Source of the DNA: Telmatobacter sp. DSM 110680
GTDB taxonomy: Bacteria > Acidobacteriota > Terriglobia > Terriglobales > Acidobacteriaceae
Assembly: GCF_039994875.1 (NCBI RefSeq)
Contig: NZ_CP121196.1
Coordinates: forward strand, 4,960,001 to 5,024,000
Direction of reading: 5' to 3'
Length of the DNA stretch: 64,000 nucleotides
Shown: positions 55,390-64,000 of the stretch, one piece after another
Position numbering within the stretch: position 1 is the stretch's first letter
Layout: the number at the start of each line of letters is the position of its first letter
Notes under the pieces: model-generated
Told to the model about the DNA's origin: nothing
Databases searched by the model: none
Seen by the model: the letters and a program-made list of their open reading frames with translations, nothing else
Made by a program: the position numbers and the translations under genes

Positions 55390-56082
55390 GTGACCGACAA
55401 TACCCATAGATTCACCATGGGCCAACGGCTTGTGCTGGCGCTTGTGCCGCGCATGGTGTGGGCACTCCTTTGGATTGTGGGGCTTACATGGCGATTTGAA
55501 GTGATAGCCGAAGAAGGTGTGACGCCGGTTGTATTCGGGCAGAAAGCAGGACCGGAAATCTACTGCTTCTGGCACCAGTGCGTCTTGCCCTGCACTCTGT
55601 ATTTCCGCCGCTCCGGAGCGGTCATCCTTATTAGCCGCAGTTTTGATGGCGAGCTCATCACACGAATCCTCCGCATGTTCGGCTTCGACGCCGTGCGCGG
55701 ATCGAGTTCCCGTGGCGCTCGCGAAGGTTTGCTTGGCTTGAAGAACGTAATCGAGACCGGCCGGACTGCAATTTTTACCGCCGACGGTCCGCGCGGGCCG
55801 ATCTACGAAACCAAGATGGGTCCCATCAAGCTGGCCCAGGCCACTGGCGCGCCCATCGGCGCTTTTCATCTCCAGCCAGAGGGGGCATGGACGATGAAAT
55901 CCTGGGACCGTTTTCTCATTCCCAAGCCCTTCACGAGGATCATCGTCAGCTGGGCACAGTGGACGCACGTACCCGCCAACACACCCACGGATCAGTTCGA
56001 AACCTTGCGCCAGCAGTTAAATGAAGCAATCGAGCGCGCCCGCCTCCGAGCATTAGCCCATCTGGGACAGCTTGCTTCATGA
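55390..56082 (+). CDS. DUF374 lysophospholipid acyltransferase-like protein
   Basis: A 230-residue protein of the DUF374 family, related to lysophospholipid and lipid A acyltransferases. After a hydrophobic N-terminal segment ([19 protein letters not shown]) come [43 protein letters not shown] and [15 protein letters not shown]. The last three are the DUF374 hallmark motifs. It probably acylates a membrane lipid at the inner leaflet. The start is uncertain: GTG 55390 gives the usual short lead, ATG 55417 is nearer the domain, and ATG 55276 would add an unlikely extension. queA overlaps its stop by 4 bases. Confidence 0.85.
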   Translation: MTDNTHRFTMGQRLVLALVPRMVWALLWIVGLTWRFEVIAEEGVTPVVFGQKAGPEIYCFWHQCVLPCTLYFRRSGAVILISRSFDGELITRILRMFGFDAVRGSSSRGAREGLLGLKNVIETGRTAIFTADGPRGPIYETKMGPIKLAQATGAPIGAFHLQPEGAWTMKSWDRFLIPKPFTRIIVSWAQWTHVPANTPTDQFETLRQQLNEAIERARLRALAHLGQLAS

Positions 56083-57149
56083 GCGACTTGCTTGTTTCTG
56101 ATTTCGATTACGATCTGCCCGAAGAGTTGATCGCGCAGCATCCACCTGCTGAACGCGGGCTGAGCCGCATGCTGGTGATGGATCGCGCAAATGGCACTCT
56201 TCGCGACAGCCAAGTCAGCGAGTTCCCTTCCCTTCTCCGACAAGACGATCTACTGGTGCTCAATGACACGCGCGTGATCCCGGCACGCTTGTACGCCCGT
56301 CGAACGCTGCGCCGCGAAAAAGAGAAACCGACCGGACGCATCGAGGTCATGCTGACCGAGCCCGCAGGCGACAACCGATGGCATGCGCTGGTGCGCCCGG
56401 GCCGCAAAGTTGCAATTGGTGAGCGGTTGGTATTCCCCGCCCCCGACGGCGCAAGCGTGCTTGAGGCCGAGGTGCTCGAGCGTGGACAATTCGGCGATCG
56501 CCTGCTTGAATTTGCGCCCGTGAATGACTTCTTCGGCGTCCTCGATCGCATCGGCCATGTGCCGCTGCCACCGTACATTCATCGCGACGATGCGGCAAGC
56601 GACCGCGAACGCTATCAGACCGTATTCTCCCGCGACCCTGGGTCGGTCGCAGCCCCCACAGCGGGATTGCATTTCACTCCGCAGATGTTGGACCTCATCG
56701 CAACTCGAGGCGTTGAAGTTGCGCGCGTGACGTTGCACGTTGGCCTCGGCACATTTGCACCGTTGCGCGTCGAGCGTGTGAACGAAGTCCAGTTGCATCG
56801 CGAGCGCTACACCATTTCCGCAGAAGCTGCCGATGCTTTGAATTGTGCCCGCAGCGAAGGTCGGCGCATCGTCGCCGTCGGCACCACCGTCGTGCGCACT
56901 CTCGAATCCGCTGCGCTGCTGGCGGGACACTTCGCAGCTCACACCGGCGAAACTCAGATCTTTATCTCGCCGGGATTTGAATTCAAGGTGGTCGGTGCCC
57001 TTCTGACCAACTTCCACCTGCCGCAGTCGAGTCTCTTGATGCTGGTAAGCGCATTTGCAGGGCGGGAGCATGTGCTTGCGGCCTATCGGCACGCCGTCGC
57101 GGCACGCTACCGTTTTTTCAGTTATGGCGACTGCATGTTTCTGGCCTAG
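56079..57149 (+). CDS. queA: S-adenosylmethionine:tRNA ribosyltransferase-isomerase
   Basis: A 356-residue QueA, which transfers the ribosyl part of SAM to preQ1 in tRNA to form epoxyqueuosine. Typical stretches are [61 protein letters not shown] and [18 protein letters not shown]. Length is normal. ATG 56079 overlaps the stop of the DUF374 gene (ATGA). No other queuosine gene is in the window. Confidence 0.97.
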   Translation: MSDLLVSDFDYDLPEELIAQHPPAERGLSRMLVMDRANGTLRDSQVSEFPSLLRQDDLLVLNDTRVIPARLYARRTLRREKEKPTGRIEVMLTEPAGDNRWHALVRPGRKVAIGERLVFPAPDGASVLEAEVLERGQFGDRLLEFAPVNDFFGVLDRIGHVPLPPYIHRDDAASDRERYQTVFSRDPGSVAAPTAGLHFTPQMLDLIATRGVEVARVTLHVGLGTFAPLRVERVNEVQLHRERYTISAEAADALNCARSEGRRIVAVGTTVVRTLESAALLAGHFAAHTGETQIFISPGFEFKVVGALLTNFHLPQSSLLMLVSAFAGREHVLAAYRHAVAARYRFFSYGDCMFLA

Positions 57150-57349
57150 GCCGCATCAAAACTTATGCACGGCTGTCTTCGTGTCGACGAAACCGACTTT
57201 TCGGAAGAAATCGAAGTTCATGCTGTTGAAATACAATACACTTAGTGCCGACCATTCGGGCCTGGATCAATAACGACGGGACACTAGGATCTCCATATCG
57301 TCCCCTTGAATCTGCTGATTTCCCCCAACATAAAGGAAGATGTTCGTTC

Positions 57350-58438
57350 ATGACCGATTCGAAAAACACAATCCTTGTAACCGGCGGCGCCGGATTCATT
57401 GGTTCAAATTTTGTGCTGCGCTGGATCGAGACCGTTGGCACCCCTGTCGTTAATCTCGACCTGCTGACCTACGCCGGAAACCCTGAGAACCTGGCAGCGC
57501 TCGATGATGACAAGCGCTACCAACTCGTGCGCGCCGACATTTGCGATGCGGAAGCTGTCGCAGCCGCGCTCAACGAGCATCGTCCGCGTGCCATCGTTCA
57601 CTTCGCAGCAGAAAGCCACGTCGATCGCTCCATTGTCGATCCCGGCGCATTCATTCATACCAATGTCCAGGGCACCTATACATTGCTCGAACAGGCTCGC
57701 CGCTACTGGTCGGCACTCGATGACGCCGCAAAGGAATCTTTCCGCTTCCTGCACGTTTCCACGGATGAAGTTTACGGCACGCTGAGCCCCGAAGATCCCG
57801 CGTTCTCCGAGACAACGCCCTATGCGCCCAACAGCCCTTATGCTGCTTCGAAGGCTGCTTCCGATCATCTGGCGCGTGCATACTTCCATACGTTCAAGCT
57901 GCCGGTCCTCACTACCAATTGCTCCAACAACTACGGACCGTTTCAGTTTCCTGAGAAGCTGATTCCCTTGATGATCATGAATGCGCTCGAGGGCAAAGCG
58001 CTTCCCGTTTATGGCGATGGACAGAACGTCCGCGACTGGCTATTTGTTGACGATCACTGCTCCGCCATACGCACCGTGCTCGAAAAGGGCAAGCTCGGCG
58101 AAACGTACAATGTCGGCGGCAACAGCGAGCGTAATAATCTGCATGTCGTCAATACAATCTGCGACCTCGTTGACGAGTTGCGGCCCGACCCGGTCATTGG
58201 CTCTCGCCGCAAGCTGATCAAATACGTCGCCGACCGTCCCGGTCATGATCGCCGTTACGCGATTGACGCGCGCAAGATTGCAAACGAACTTGGCTGGACG
58301 CCCTCAGTCGATTTCGAACACGGCCTGCGTAACACCGTAGAGTGGTATCTCAATCACGCATCCTGGATCGAGAATGTGCGCAGCGGCGCCTATCTCACGT
58401 GGATCAAGCAAAACTACGAGGAGAGGATCGCGCAATGA
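57350..58438 (+). CDS. rmlB: dTDP-glucose 4,6-dehydratase
   Basis: A 362-residue extended SDR, second step of dTDP-L-rhamnose synthesis. The Rossmann motif is [15 protein letters not shown], the catalytic STDEVYGTL carries the Asp-Glu pair, and [10 protein letters not shown] holds the Tyr and Lys. [31 protein letters not shown] and [20 protein letters not shown] are all RmlB-specific. ATG 57350 has AAGGAAG about 10 bases upstream; the open frame extends further upstream without family similarity. It starts the rmlBACD operon. Confidence 0.97.
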   Translation: MTDSKNTILVTGGAGFIGSNFVLRWIETVGTPVVNLDLLTYAGNPENLAALDDDKRYQLVRADICDAEAVAAALNEHRPRAIVHFAAESHVDRSIVDPGAFIHTNVQGTYTLLEQARRYWSALDDAAKESFRFLHVSTDEVYGTLSPEDPAFSETTPYAPNSPYAASKAASDHLARAYFHTFKLPVLTTNCSNNYGPFQFPEKLIPLMIMNALEGKALPVYGDGQNVRDWLFVDDHCSAIRTVLEKGKLGETYNVGGNSERNNLHVVNTICDLVDELRPDPVIGSRRKLIKYVADRPGHDRRYAIDARKIANELGWTPSVDFEHGLRNTVEWYLNHASWIENVRSGAYLTWIKQNYEERIAQ

Positions 58439-59331
58439 AGGGGATCATTCTTGCCGGTGGCTCGGGAACGCGCCTTTATCCAGTCACACATGTCGTTTCA
58501 AAACAGCTTTTGCCTGTCTACGACAAGCCCATGATCTACTACCCGCTGAGCACGCTGATGCTCGCTGGCCTGCGCGACATCCTGATCATCTCCACACCGG
58601 AAGACACACAGCGATTTGCGGATCTGCTGGGCGACGGCAAGCGCTGGGGTATCAACCTCACCTATGCCATCCAGCCCAGTCCCGACGGACTTGCGCAGGC
58701 GTTCACCATTGGCCGCGATTTCATCGGCAACGATACTTGTTCGCTCATCCTCGGCGACAACATCTTCTACGGCCAGTCGTTTTCGCGCGACTTGCAGCAC
58801 GCGGCAAACTTGACCAGCGGTGCTCTCGTCTTTGCGTATCCGGTGCACGATCCAGAACGCTATGGCGTAGTGGAGTTCGATAGCGCCGGTAAGGCGATCA
58901 GCATTGAAGAAAAGCCCAAGCAGCCAAAGTCTCGCTACGCCGTAACCGGCCTTTATTTCTACGACAACGACGTGGTGAAACTGGCGACCGATCTGAAGCC
59001 TTCAGCACGCGGCGAACTGGAAATCACAGATCTGAACCGGCTGTATCTTGAAGCCGGCAAACTGCGGGTCCAGGTCATGAGCCGCGGCATGGCGTGGCTT
59101 GATACCGGTACACACGATTCGCTCTTTGAAGCCGGAATGTACATCCAGACGATCGAAAAGCGACAGGGATTGATGATTGCCTGCCCTGAAGAAATTGCTT
59201 ATCACTTCGGATATATCAATGCCGAACAGCTTGAGGCGTTGGCAAAGCCCGTGGCTAAAAGCGGCTACGGACAATACCTGCTGGCTCTGCGCAATGAGCG
59301 GCATATCCCCGCAGGATCAGGCGAGCTATGA
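58435..59331 (+). CDS. rmlA: Glucose-1-phosphate thymidylyltransferase
   Basis: A 298-residue nucleotidyltransferase that makes dTDP-glucose from dTTP and glucose-1-phosphate, the first rhamnose-pathway step. Motifs: [62 protein letters not shown] and [14 protein letters not shown] 58435 overlaps the rmlB stop (ATGA). The stop in turn overlaps rmlC by 4 bases. Confidence 0.97.
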   Translation: MKGIILAGGSGTRLYPVTHVVSKQLLPVYDKPMIYYPLSTLMLAGLRDILIISTPEDTQRFADLLGDGKRWGINLTYAIQPSPDGLAQAFTIGRDFIGNDTCSLILGDNIFYGQSFSRDLQHAANLTSGALVFAYPVHDPERYGVVEFDSAGKAISIEEKPKQPKSRYAVTGLYFYDNDVVKLATDLKPSARGELEITDLNRLYLEAGKLRVQVMSRGMAWLDTGTHDSLFEAGMYIQTIEKRQGLMIACPEEIAYHFGYINAEQLEALAKPVAKSGYGQYLLALRNERHIPAGSGEL

Positions 59332-59873
59332 ACATTCAAGAGACATCCCTGCCCGGTGTAATGCTGATTACGCCCAAGATTCACAGTGATAATCGCGGCG
59401 CTTTCTGGGAGACCTGGAATCATCAGGCATTCGAATCTGAAGGATTGCCCTGCACCTGGGTCCAGGACAATTTCTCCATATCAAAGAAGAATGTAGTCCG
59501 CGGCATCCATTATCAGATCCTTAATCCCCAGGGAAAGCTCGTGCGCGCAACGCACGGCGCCGTACTCGATGTTGCCGTCGATCTGCGGAAGAGTTCTCCT
59601 TGCTTCGGAGAACATGTTGCCGTGGAGCTTAGCGGCGAGAACGGGCGAATGCTCTGGATCCCGGAAGGGTTTGGTCACGCATTTCTGGTGTTGACTGAGG
59701 TCGCTGGGTTTGCCTACAAAGTCACCGATTCTTACAATCCCAACGGTGAGCGCACCATTGTATGGAATGACCCTGATCTTGCGATTGCATGGCCAGTCGT
59801 GCCCGAAGAAGCTATCGTCTCCGACAAAGATGCGAACGGAGCAACGCTCGAGACCGCCGAGGTATTCGCGTGA
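59328..59873 (+). CDS. rmlC: dTDP-4-dehydrorhamnose 3,5-epimerase
   Basis: A 181-residue cupin epimerase, third step of dTDP-L-rhamnose synthesis. The catalytic His region is VVRGIHYQ, followed by [32 protein letters not shown] and [13 protein letters not shown]. Length is normal. ATG 59328 overlaps the rmlA stop, and its own stop overlaps the GTG start of rmlD, so all four genes are coupled. Confidence 0.96.
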   Translation: MNIQETSLPGVMLITPKIHSDNRGAFWETWNHQAFESEGLPCTWVQDNFSISKKNVVRGIHYQILNPQGKLVRATHGAVLDVAVDLRKSSPCFGEHVAVELSGENGRMLWIPEGFGHAFLVLTEVAGFAYKVTDSYNPNGERTIVWNDPDLAIAWPVVPEEAIVSDKDANGATLETAEVFA

Positions 59874-60823
59874 GTGAGTGGCCGCGAATCCTGGTGACTG
59901 GTGCAGATGGACAGGTGGGGCGCGCAATACTCGCCGAATTTGCAGGATCCGCTGAAGTGATTCCGTGCAATCGAAATACTCTTGATCTTTCGAATCCTGA
60001 CCAAATTCGCGCGACGGTCCGTGAAGTTGCCCCAGACATCATCATCAACGCCGGAGCCTACACGGCAGTCGATCGTGCCGAGAGCGAGCGGGACCTCGCC
60101 TTCGCCATCAACGGCAACGCGCCTGGAGTGCTTGCAGAGGAAGCACAGCGCGCCAGTTCCCTGCTGATTCATTACTCCACCGACTACGTCTTCAATGGTT
60201 CAAAGAAGGGACCATGGGGCGAAGAGGATGCCACCGACCCCTTGAGCGTGTATGGCGCCAGCAAGCTTGCCGGCGAAGAGGCAATACGCAAGGCAGGAGG
60301 CCGTTACCTCATCTTCCGCACCAGCTGGGTATACGCGCCCGAAGGCAAGAATTTTGTGCTCACCATGCTGCGGCTCGGCCGCGAACGCGACTCGCTGAAC
60401 GTAGTTGACGATCAGTTTGGCGCGCCGACAACAGCTGCTGAGCTGGCCCGGGCCACACACGCCATTGCCACAGGAATCGTTACAGAAAAATTTACTATCG
60501 CGAACGCATGCGCAGGCACATACCACATGACCTGCGCCGGCAGCACTTCATGGTGTGGGTTTGCGCGCGCGATTTTTGAACGCGCCCCGCAACTGCTCGA
60601 TGGGAAAATGCCTGCGGTCAATCCAATTGCGGCCAGTGAATATCCAACCCCTGCCAAGCGGCCGCAGAACTCCGTGCTCTCCAACGAAAAACTGCAGCGC
60701 ACCTTCGGCGTGCATCTAGCCCCTTGGGAGGCAGCACTCGACGAAGTCCTCGCGGCCATCGCCTCGAAACGGAGAGACAATGAACCGTCACATACCCTGC
60801 AACACAGACCGGTCGAGAATTAA
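59870..60823 (+). CDS. rmlD: dTDP-4-dehydrorhamnose reductase
   Basis: A 317-residue reductase, the last step of dTDP-L-rhamnose synthesis. Motifs: ILVTGADGQVGRAIL, INAGAYTAVDRAE, YSTDYVFNGSKKGPWGEED, the catalytic YGASKLAGEE, FRTSWVYAPEGKNFV and DDQFGAPTTAAELA. GTG 59870 is taken as start because it overlaps the rmlC stop (GTGA) and the Rossmann strand begins 5 codons later. A longer reading from 59789 lies inside rmlC. Confidence 0.95.
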   Translation: MSEWPRILVTGADGQVGRAILAEFAGSAEVIPCNRNTLDLSNPDQIRATVREVAPDIIINAGAYTAVDRAESERDLAFAINGNAPGVLAEEAQRASSLLIHYSTDYVFNGSKKGPWGEEDATDPLSVYGASKLAGEEAIRKAGGRYLIFRTSWVYAPEGKNFVLTMLRLGRERDSLNVVDDQFGAPTTAAELARATHAIATGIVTEKFTIANACAGTYHMTCAGSTSWCGFARAIFERAPQLLDGKMPAVNPIAASEYPTPAKRPQNSVLSNEKLQRTFGVHLAPWEAALDEVLAAIASKRRDNEPSHTLQHRPVEN

Positions 60824-60881
60824 CCTGGAACAACGCGACGTTTCCGCATAACATCTTTCAAGCTGCCCGTCGGGAGATCGC

Positions 60882-61463
60882 ATGCGTTCGTTTTACGCTT
60901 TTCTGCTGCCTGCACTCTGGACGGCTTTTGTCGTGTACTGGCGGTTGATGTCGGCCAACGTCAAGGGCACCCGGCGGTTCGAAGCTGCCCCGTCTCGGAT
61001 TACTCGCCTGATTCTCTTCCTCGTTGCTATAGCCTTGCTCTTCCTTCCCGAGTCGACATTCCCTTGGCTTACGTGGCTATACGAGTCGCCCCTCGTTCCA
61101 AGCGAGTGGACATTTTTCGGGGGAGTCGTACTCACCGTAGCGGGCCTGCTCTTCTCCATCTGGGCGAGGCATCAACTGGGCCGTAACTGGAGCCTCACCG
61201 TCACGCTCAAGGACGATCACGAACTGATCGTGACCGGCCCATACGCCTTGGTGCGCCATCCCATCTATACGGGGCTTCTTGTCGGATTTTTGGGGACCGC
61301 CATCGCGATCATGCAGGTCCGCAGCATCCTTGCCTTAATCCTTATTCTGATCGCCCTTTGGACGAAGATACGAATGGAGGAGCGCCTGATGCGCGACCAT
61401 TTTGGCGCGCAGTACGACGTCTACTCGCAGCGCGTCTCCGCGCTGATACCGTATGTTTTTTGA
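60882..61463 (+). CDS. Isoprenylcysteine methyltransferase (ICMT)-like membrane protein
   Basis: A 193-residue membrane protein with about five helices. The C-terminal part has the phospholipid/isoprenylcysteine methyltransferase signature: HELIVTGPYALVRHPIYTG, then KIRMEERLMRDHFGAQYDVY. WARHQLGRNWSL is also typical. Bacterial members methylate unknown membrane substrates using SAM. GGGAG lies about 6 bases before ATG 60882. It follows rmlD by about 60 bases and may be cotranscribed. Confidence 0.88.
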   Translation: MRSFYAFLLPALWTAFVVYWRLMSANVKGTRRFEAAPSRITRLILFLVAIALLFLPESTFPWLTWLYESPLVPSEWTFFGGVVLTVAGLLFSIWARHQLGRNWSLTVTLKDDHELIVTGPYALVRHPIYTGLLVGFLGTAIAIMQVRSILALILILIALWTKIRMEERLMRDHFGAQYDVYSQRVSALIPYVF

Positions 61464-61600
61464 CGTAGATATTCGAATTGCACGACCGCCACTCAGCCGC
61501 GGATAACTTCATCCCGCTGAGGCTGAAACAGTACCAGCGTGTATTCGTCCCCCTGCGGTTGTGCTTCCCCGCCTCATCGTGCGACAGGTAACGTAGAACC

Positions 61601-63172
61601 ATGGATTCCCCCTCGGCCATCGAGAGCCCCGCCACCGCCGGAACCGCCCCGGCTTCGGCGACCAGCCCCCTGAAGCGCGCCTTCGAGCGCATCTTCACGC
61701 GCCACCTGATGAACATCGCGATCCTCATGGCGCTGCCCGTTATCTTTACGGTCTCTCTGAATCCTGCGCGCGAGTCGATGCGCGACCCCGACATCTGGTG
61801 GCACCTGGCCGACGCGCGCCAGTTGATGACGACCCATCACTTCATTTGGACTGAGCCCAACTCGTTTACAGTCGGCGGCCAGCCGTGGGTTAACCCGGAG
61901 TGGCTCGCCGAATTGCCCTACTGGTTCAGCTACCAGGCACTGCATCTGCGCGGGATCTACTTTGCTGAATGGGTCATTATCTGTGCCAACCTGATCTTTC
62001 TCTACTGGCGTGGGTTTCGCAGGTCCGGTCACGCCGGAGCAGCGTGGTGGGCCGCAGCGCTCGCATTCCTGTTGATATCCGTAAACTCAGGACCACGGAC
62101 GATTTCGATTGCGTATCTCGCGATGTCATCAGAGCTTGCAATTCTCGAAGCTTACAAAGGGGGAAAGACACGGGCGCTCTGGCTGCTTCCGCCGCTCTTC
62201 TGCATATGGATAAATCTGCATGGCAGCTGGCTCATCGGCCTGGCACTATTCGTGCTTTATATTCTGTGCGGCTCGTTTGAATTCAAGATGGGTGCCATCG
62301 AGCAGGAGCCCTTCGCCCCTGCCGATCGCAATCGCCTTCTCACCGTGCTCGCGGTAAGTGTAGCCGTACTTCTAATCAATCCCTACGGCTGGCACTTGAT
62401 GTGGAACCCCATCGACATGATGTCAAATCAGAAATTGAACATCGCCAATGTCATGGAGTGGAAGCCGCTCAATCTCAGCACCGCCGCCGGCGTTTCAGCT
62501 TTTGCGGCGATGTGCCTCATGGTTGTCGCCAACGCATTCAAAGGACGCAAGTGGCGAATCTACGAGTTGGCTTTCATCTTTTTCGCATGGTACGCCGCGC
62601 TGGATCACATGCGCTTTGCATTCCTGGCCGCCGTCATCACGACTCCGTTTCTTGCTGTCGACATTCGACGTGGCTTCAATCTCAGTTCTGACGAAAAGAC
62701 GATTCCTGCGGCAAATGCCTTCATGGTTGCCGCCGCTGCGCTTGTCATCTTGTTTATCTTTCCCACCGAAAAAAACCTCAAGGAAAAGCTCGGCACATTT
62801 TTCCCGATGCAGTCGCTTGAGCAGATACAGCCATCCTGGCGCACTTTCGACTCGGACACCGTCGGCGGGATGATGGCCTTTCTAGCCAAACCCGATTTCA
62901 TTGACTCCCGCTTCGACATCTTTGAGCACCGTGGAGTTTTGGGCGACTACCTCAAGGCCATGTACCTGGTGTCACCTCTCGAAGTCTTCGATCATTACCG
63001 CATTGACCATGTTCTGGTCACGGATACGATGCCGGTCGCTTACCTCCTGAAACACACCGAGGGCTGGACAATCGTGAAGAGCGAAAAGACCGGTGAAGAC
63101 GTATATGTGACCTTTGCTCGAACGCCCGGAGCCCGGGCAGGTTCTTCCATCGTTGGGCCCACCAATAAATAG
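61601..63172 (+). CDS. Large polytopic membrane protein, GT-C-like, unknown function
   Basis: A 523-residue protein: a soluble N-terminus of about 40 residues, about ten hydrophobic segments (40-410), and a soluble C-terminal part of about 110 residues. The first loop has RDPDIWWHLADARQL and NPEWLAELPYWFSY, an acidic/Trp/His pattern common in bacterial GT-C-like proteins of undefined specificity. INLHGSWLIGLALF follows. The C-terminal domain contains FDSRFDIFEHRG-like sequence (DSRFDIFEHRGVLGDY). It comes after the rhamnose and ICMT genes; a role in surface glycosylation is inferred. Confidence 0.6.
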   Translation: MDSPSAIESPATAGTAPASATSPLKRAFERIFTRHLMNIAILMALPVIFTVSLNPARESMRDPDIWWHLADARQLMTTHHFIWTEPNSFTVGGQPWVNPEWLAELPYWFSYQALHLRGIYFAEWVIICANLIFLYWRGFRRSGHAGAAWWAAALAFLLISVNSGPRTISIAYLAMSSELAILEAYKGGKTRALWLLPPLFCIWINLHGSWLIGLALFVLYILCGSFEFKMGAIEQEPFAPADRNRLLTVLAVSVAVLLINPYGWHLMWNPIDMMSNQKLNIANVMEWKPLNLSTAAGVSAFAAMCLMVVANAFKGRKWRIYELAFIFFAWYAALDHMRFAFLAAVITTPFLAVDIRRGFNLSSDEKTIPAANAFMVAAAALVILFIFPTEKNLKEKLGTFFPMQSLEQIQPSWRTFDSDTVGGMMAFLAKPDFIDSRFDIFEHRGVLGDYLKAMYLVSPLEVFDHYRIDHVLVTDTMPVAYLLKHTEGWTIVKSEKTGEDVYVTFARTPGARAGSSIVGPTNK

Positions 63173-63341
63173 CTGATTACTGTTGATCCAGTGAATGCAT
63201 CTTGAGGTGAGGTTGACCAAGGTAGAATCGCCAGCCAGCGGAGCAACTCCCATTTTTACAGACGGTTACATCTCTTATAATCTCCGTTGTTGCTAATAGT
63301 TTCGACGGTCTCAAAAGCCTTTCGCTATTCAACCTTCCGGA

Positions 63342-63357
63342 TGTGACCCGTGTCACA
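63342..63357 (+). promoter_or_regulatory. Perfect CRP-type palindrome TGTGA-N6-TCACA
   Basis: TGTGACCCGTGTCACA at 63342-63357 is an exact match to the classical CRP consensus half-sites with a 6-base spacer. It ends 27 bases before the ATG of a cyclic-nucleotide-binding protein. At this distance binding would probably repress, or overlap, the promoter of that gene. Which Crp/Fnr protein binds it is unknown. Confidence 0.65.
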
Positions 63358-63384
63358 AGTCGAGGAATATATTCATGAAATTAT

Positions 63385-63855
63385 ATGTCGATAGGAATTA
63401 ATTTGACCGCAATGGCCACACGGACGGTTTGGAGTGCTTCGGTGAATTTTGACTCATCATCTTTCATCGCCGAGAAGGAGCTAATTGACGCTCTGGAAAG
63501 GCGCTCTTCCACTTTGATCTGCACGGAGTCCCGCCGCCTGTTCAACCAGGGAGGCAAACCAGCCGGTCTTTACATTCTGCGCAAAGGCACCGCATCCCTG
63601 ACTATGGAATCGCCCACGGGCGGGGACTTGATGTCTATCAAGTTACATCCCGGTTCCCTGTTGGGCCTCCCGGCGCTTATCGGCAATGAGCCTTACACGC
63701 TGACTGCCAGCGCCGATAAAGACGCTGAACTTGGATTTGTCACTCGCGAGGATTTCAACAGTCTCATGATGACCGATCCTTCGATTGCGGTCCGGGTATT
63801 GCGCGTCCTTGCGGCTGAAGTGCGAACCGCCCGCCACGCTATTTCAGAATTCTAA
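63385..63855 (+). CDS. Cyclic-nucleotide-binding (Crp/Fnr-type sensor) protein without HTH
   Basis: A 156-residue protein with a single cNMP-binding domain (about residues 40-130): RLFNQGGKPAGLYILRKGTA, then LHPGSLLGLPALIGNEPYTL and FVTREDFNSLMM. It ends with a long helix (VRVLRVLAAEVRTARHAI) corresponding to the Crp dimer helix and stops before any helix-turn-helix. It therefore cannot bind DNA itself. It may dimerise with a full Crp protein or act as a sensor for another partner. Start uncertain: ATG 63385 or ATG 63412. The phosphate-cassette Arg of cAMP binders is not evident, so the ligand may differ. Confidence 0.8.
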   Translation: MSIGINLTAMATRTVWSASVNFDSSSFIAEKELIDALERRSSTLICTESRRLFNQGGKPAGLYILRKGTASLTMESPTGGDLMSIKLHPGSLLGLPALIGNEPYTLTASADKDAELGFVTREDFNSLMMTDPSIAVRVLRVLAAEVRTARHAISEF

Positions 63856-63878
63856 AAACAACTGAAAAACCGGGACAC

Positions 63879-64000
63879 TCAACAGCGCAACGTCTTGCGT
63901 TTTTTTCCGATCTTTCCCGCCTTCTCATTCTTCTCGATATACGCAGTTGCCAACGGAACCTTGCACGCCGTGTCGCCCACATCCACCTTGACCGCGCCGA
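63879..64000 (-). CDS. C-terminal part of a basic protein (partial)
   Basis: The minus-strand frame ending at TGA 63881-63879 stays open to the window edge (40 codons). It reads GAVKVDVGDTACKVPLA and ends in a basic tail KKRKTLRC. The composition looks like a real protein end and the gene would be convergent with the cNMP-binding protein gene. The family cannot be told from this piece. Confidence 0.4.
   Translation of the reverse strand, partial: GAVKVDVGDTACKVPLATAYIEKNEKAGKIGKKRKTLRC
63886..63906 (+). terminator. Possible short intrinsic terminator
   Basis: CGCAA (63886-63890) pairs with TTGCG (63895-63899) around a 4-base loop, followed by seven T residues. It lies 31 bases after the cNMP-binding protein stop. 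The stem is only 5 bp, and it falls inside the tail of the convergent partial gene, so it may be chance. Confidence 0.35.

Overview
The window looks like chromosomal DNA of an Acidobacteriota bacterium, probably the Terriglobia (subdivision 1) type. This is an inference from moderate GC, from a Tad/Flp pilus cluster beside many GT-C type membrane glycosyltransferase-like proteins, and from the general look of the proteins. No rRNA or tRNA gene marks the lineage. No rRNA, tRNA, intact insertion sequence, integrase or CRISPR array was seen.

Layout. 0-3.6 kb: a single-domain response regulator and an Hpt protein (phosphorelay parts), then xseA and glmM. 3.7-8.3 kb: a polytopic membrane protein and polA on the minus strand. 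8.5-20.4 kb: a surface-polysaccharide region with two CDP-paratose-epimerase-like proteins, GT2 enzymes, a PAP2-type phosphatase, an acyltransferase-3 protein, a split transketolase pair, and a fused epimerase-glycosyltransferase. A decayed copy of the 5' end of polA lies at about 16.3 kb, so the first 8 kb of this region sits between two direct repeats of polA 5' sequence. 20.4-38.6 kb: methyltransferases, GT2 enzymes, large GT-C-like membrane proteins (one recent-looking paralogous pair), a DUF2142 protein, two GT87/DUF2029 proteins and a second PAP2 protein. A decayed IS1595-type transposase tail is at about 28.4 kb.

33.4 kb and 38.7-50.4 kb: a Tad (tight adherence) type IV pilus system. 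The flp pilin stands alone with its own promoter region and strong terminator. The machinery (tadV, tadZ, tadA, tadB, tadC, rcpC/cpaB, rcpA/cpaC) is 5-17 kb away on the same strand. It is interleaved with unusual partners: a 31-residue membrane peptide, a DUF192-PilZ fusion with an intact c-di-GMP-binding motif, a stand-alone DUF192 protein, and a glycine-rich TonB-like protein on the opposite strand. tadD, tadE, tadF and tadG were not seen.

50.8-64 kb: a signal-peptide membrane protein preceded by three 10-bp-phased GAGTTAC boxes, an ABC-2 exporter pair, a DOT1-like SAM methyltransferase, a DUF374 acyltransferase and queA. Then comes a tightly overlapping rmlBACD operon (dTDP-L-rhamnose), an ICMT-like methyltransferase and a large membrane protein. 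The last complete gene is a cyclic-nucleotide-binding protein without a DNA-binding domain, preceded by a perfect CRP-type palindrome. The most interesting parts are the polA-flanked polysaccharide segment, the DUF192/PilZ/TonB-like additions to the Tad system, and the transketolase plus epimerase-GT module.
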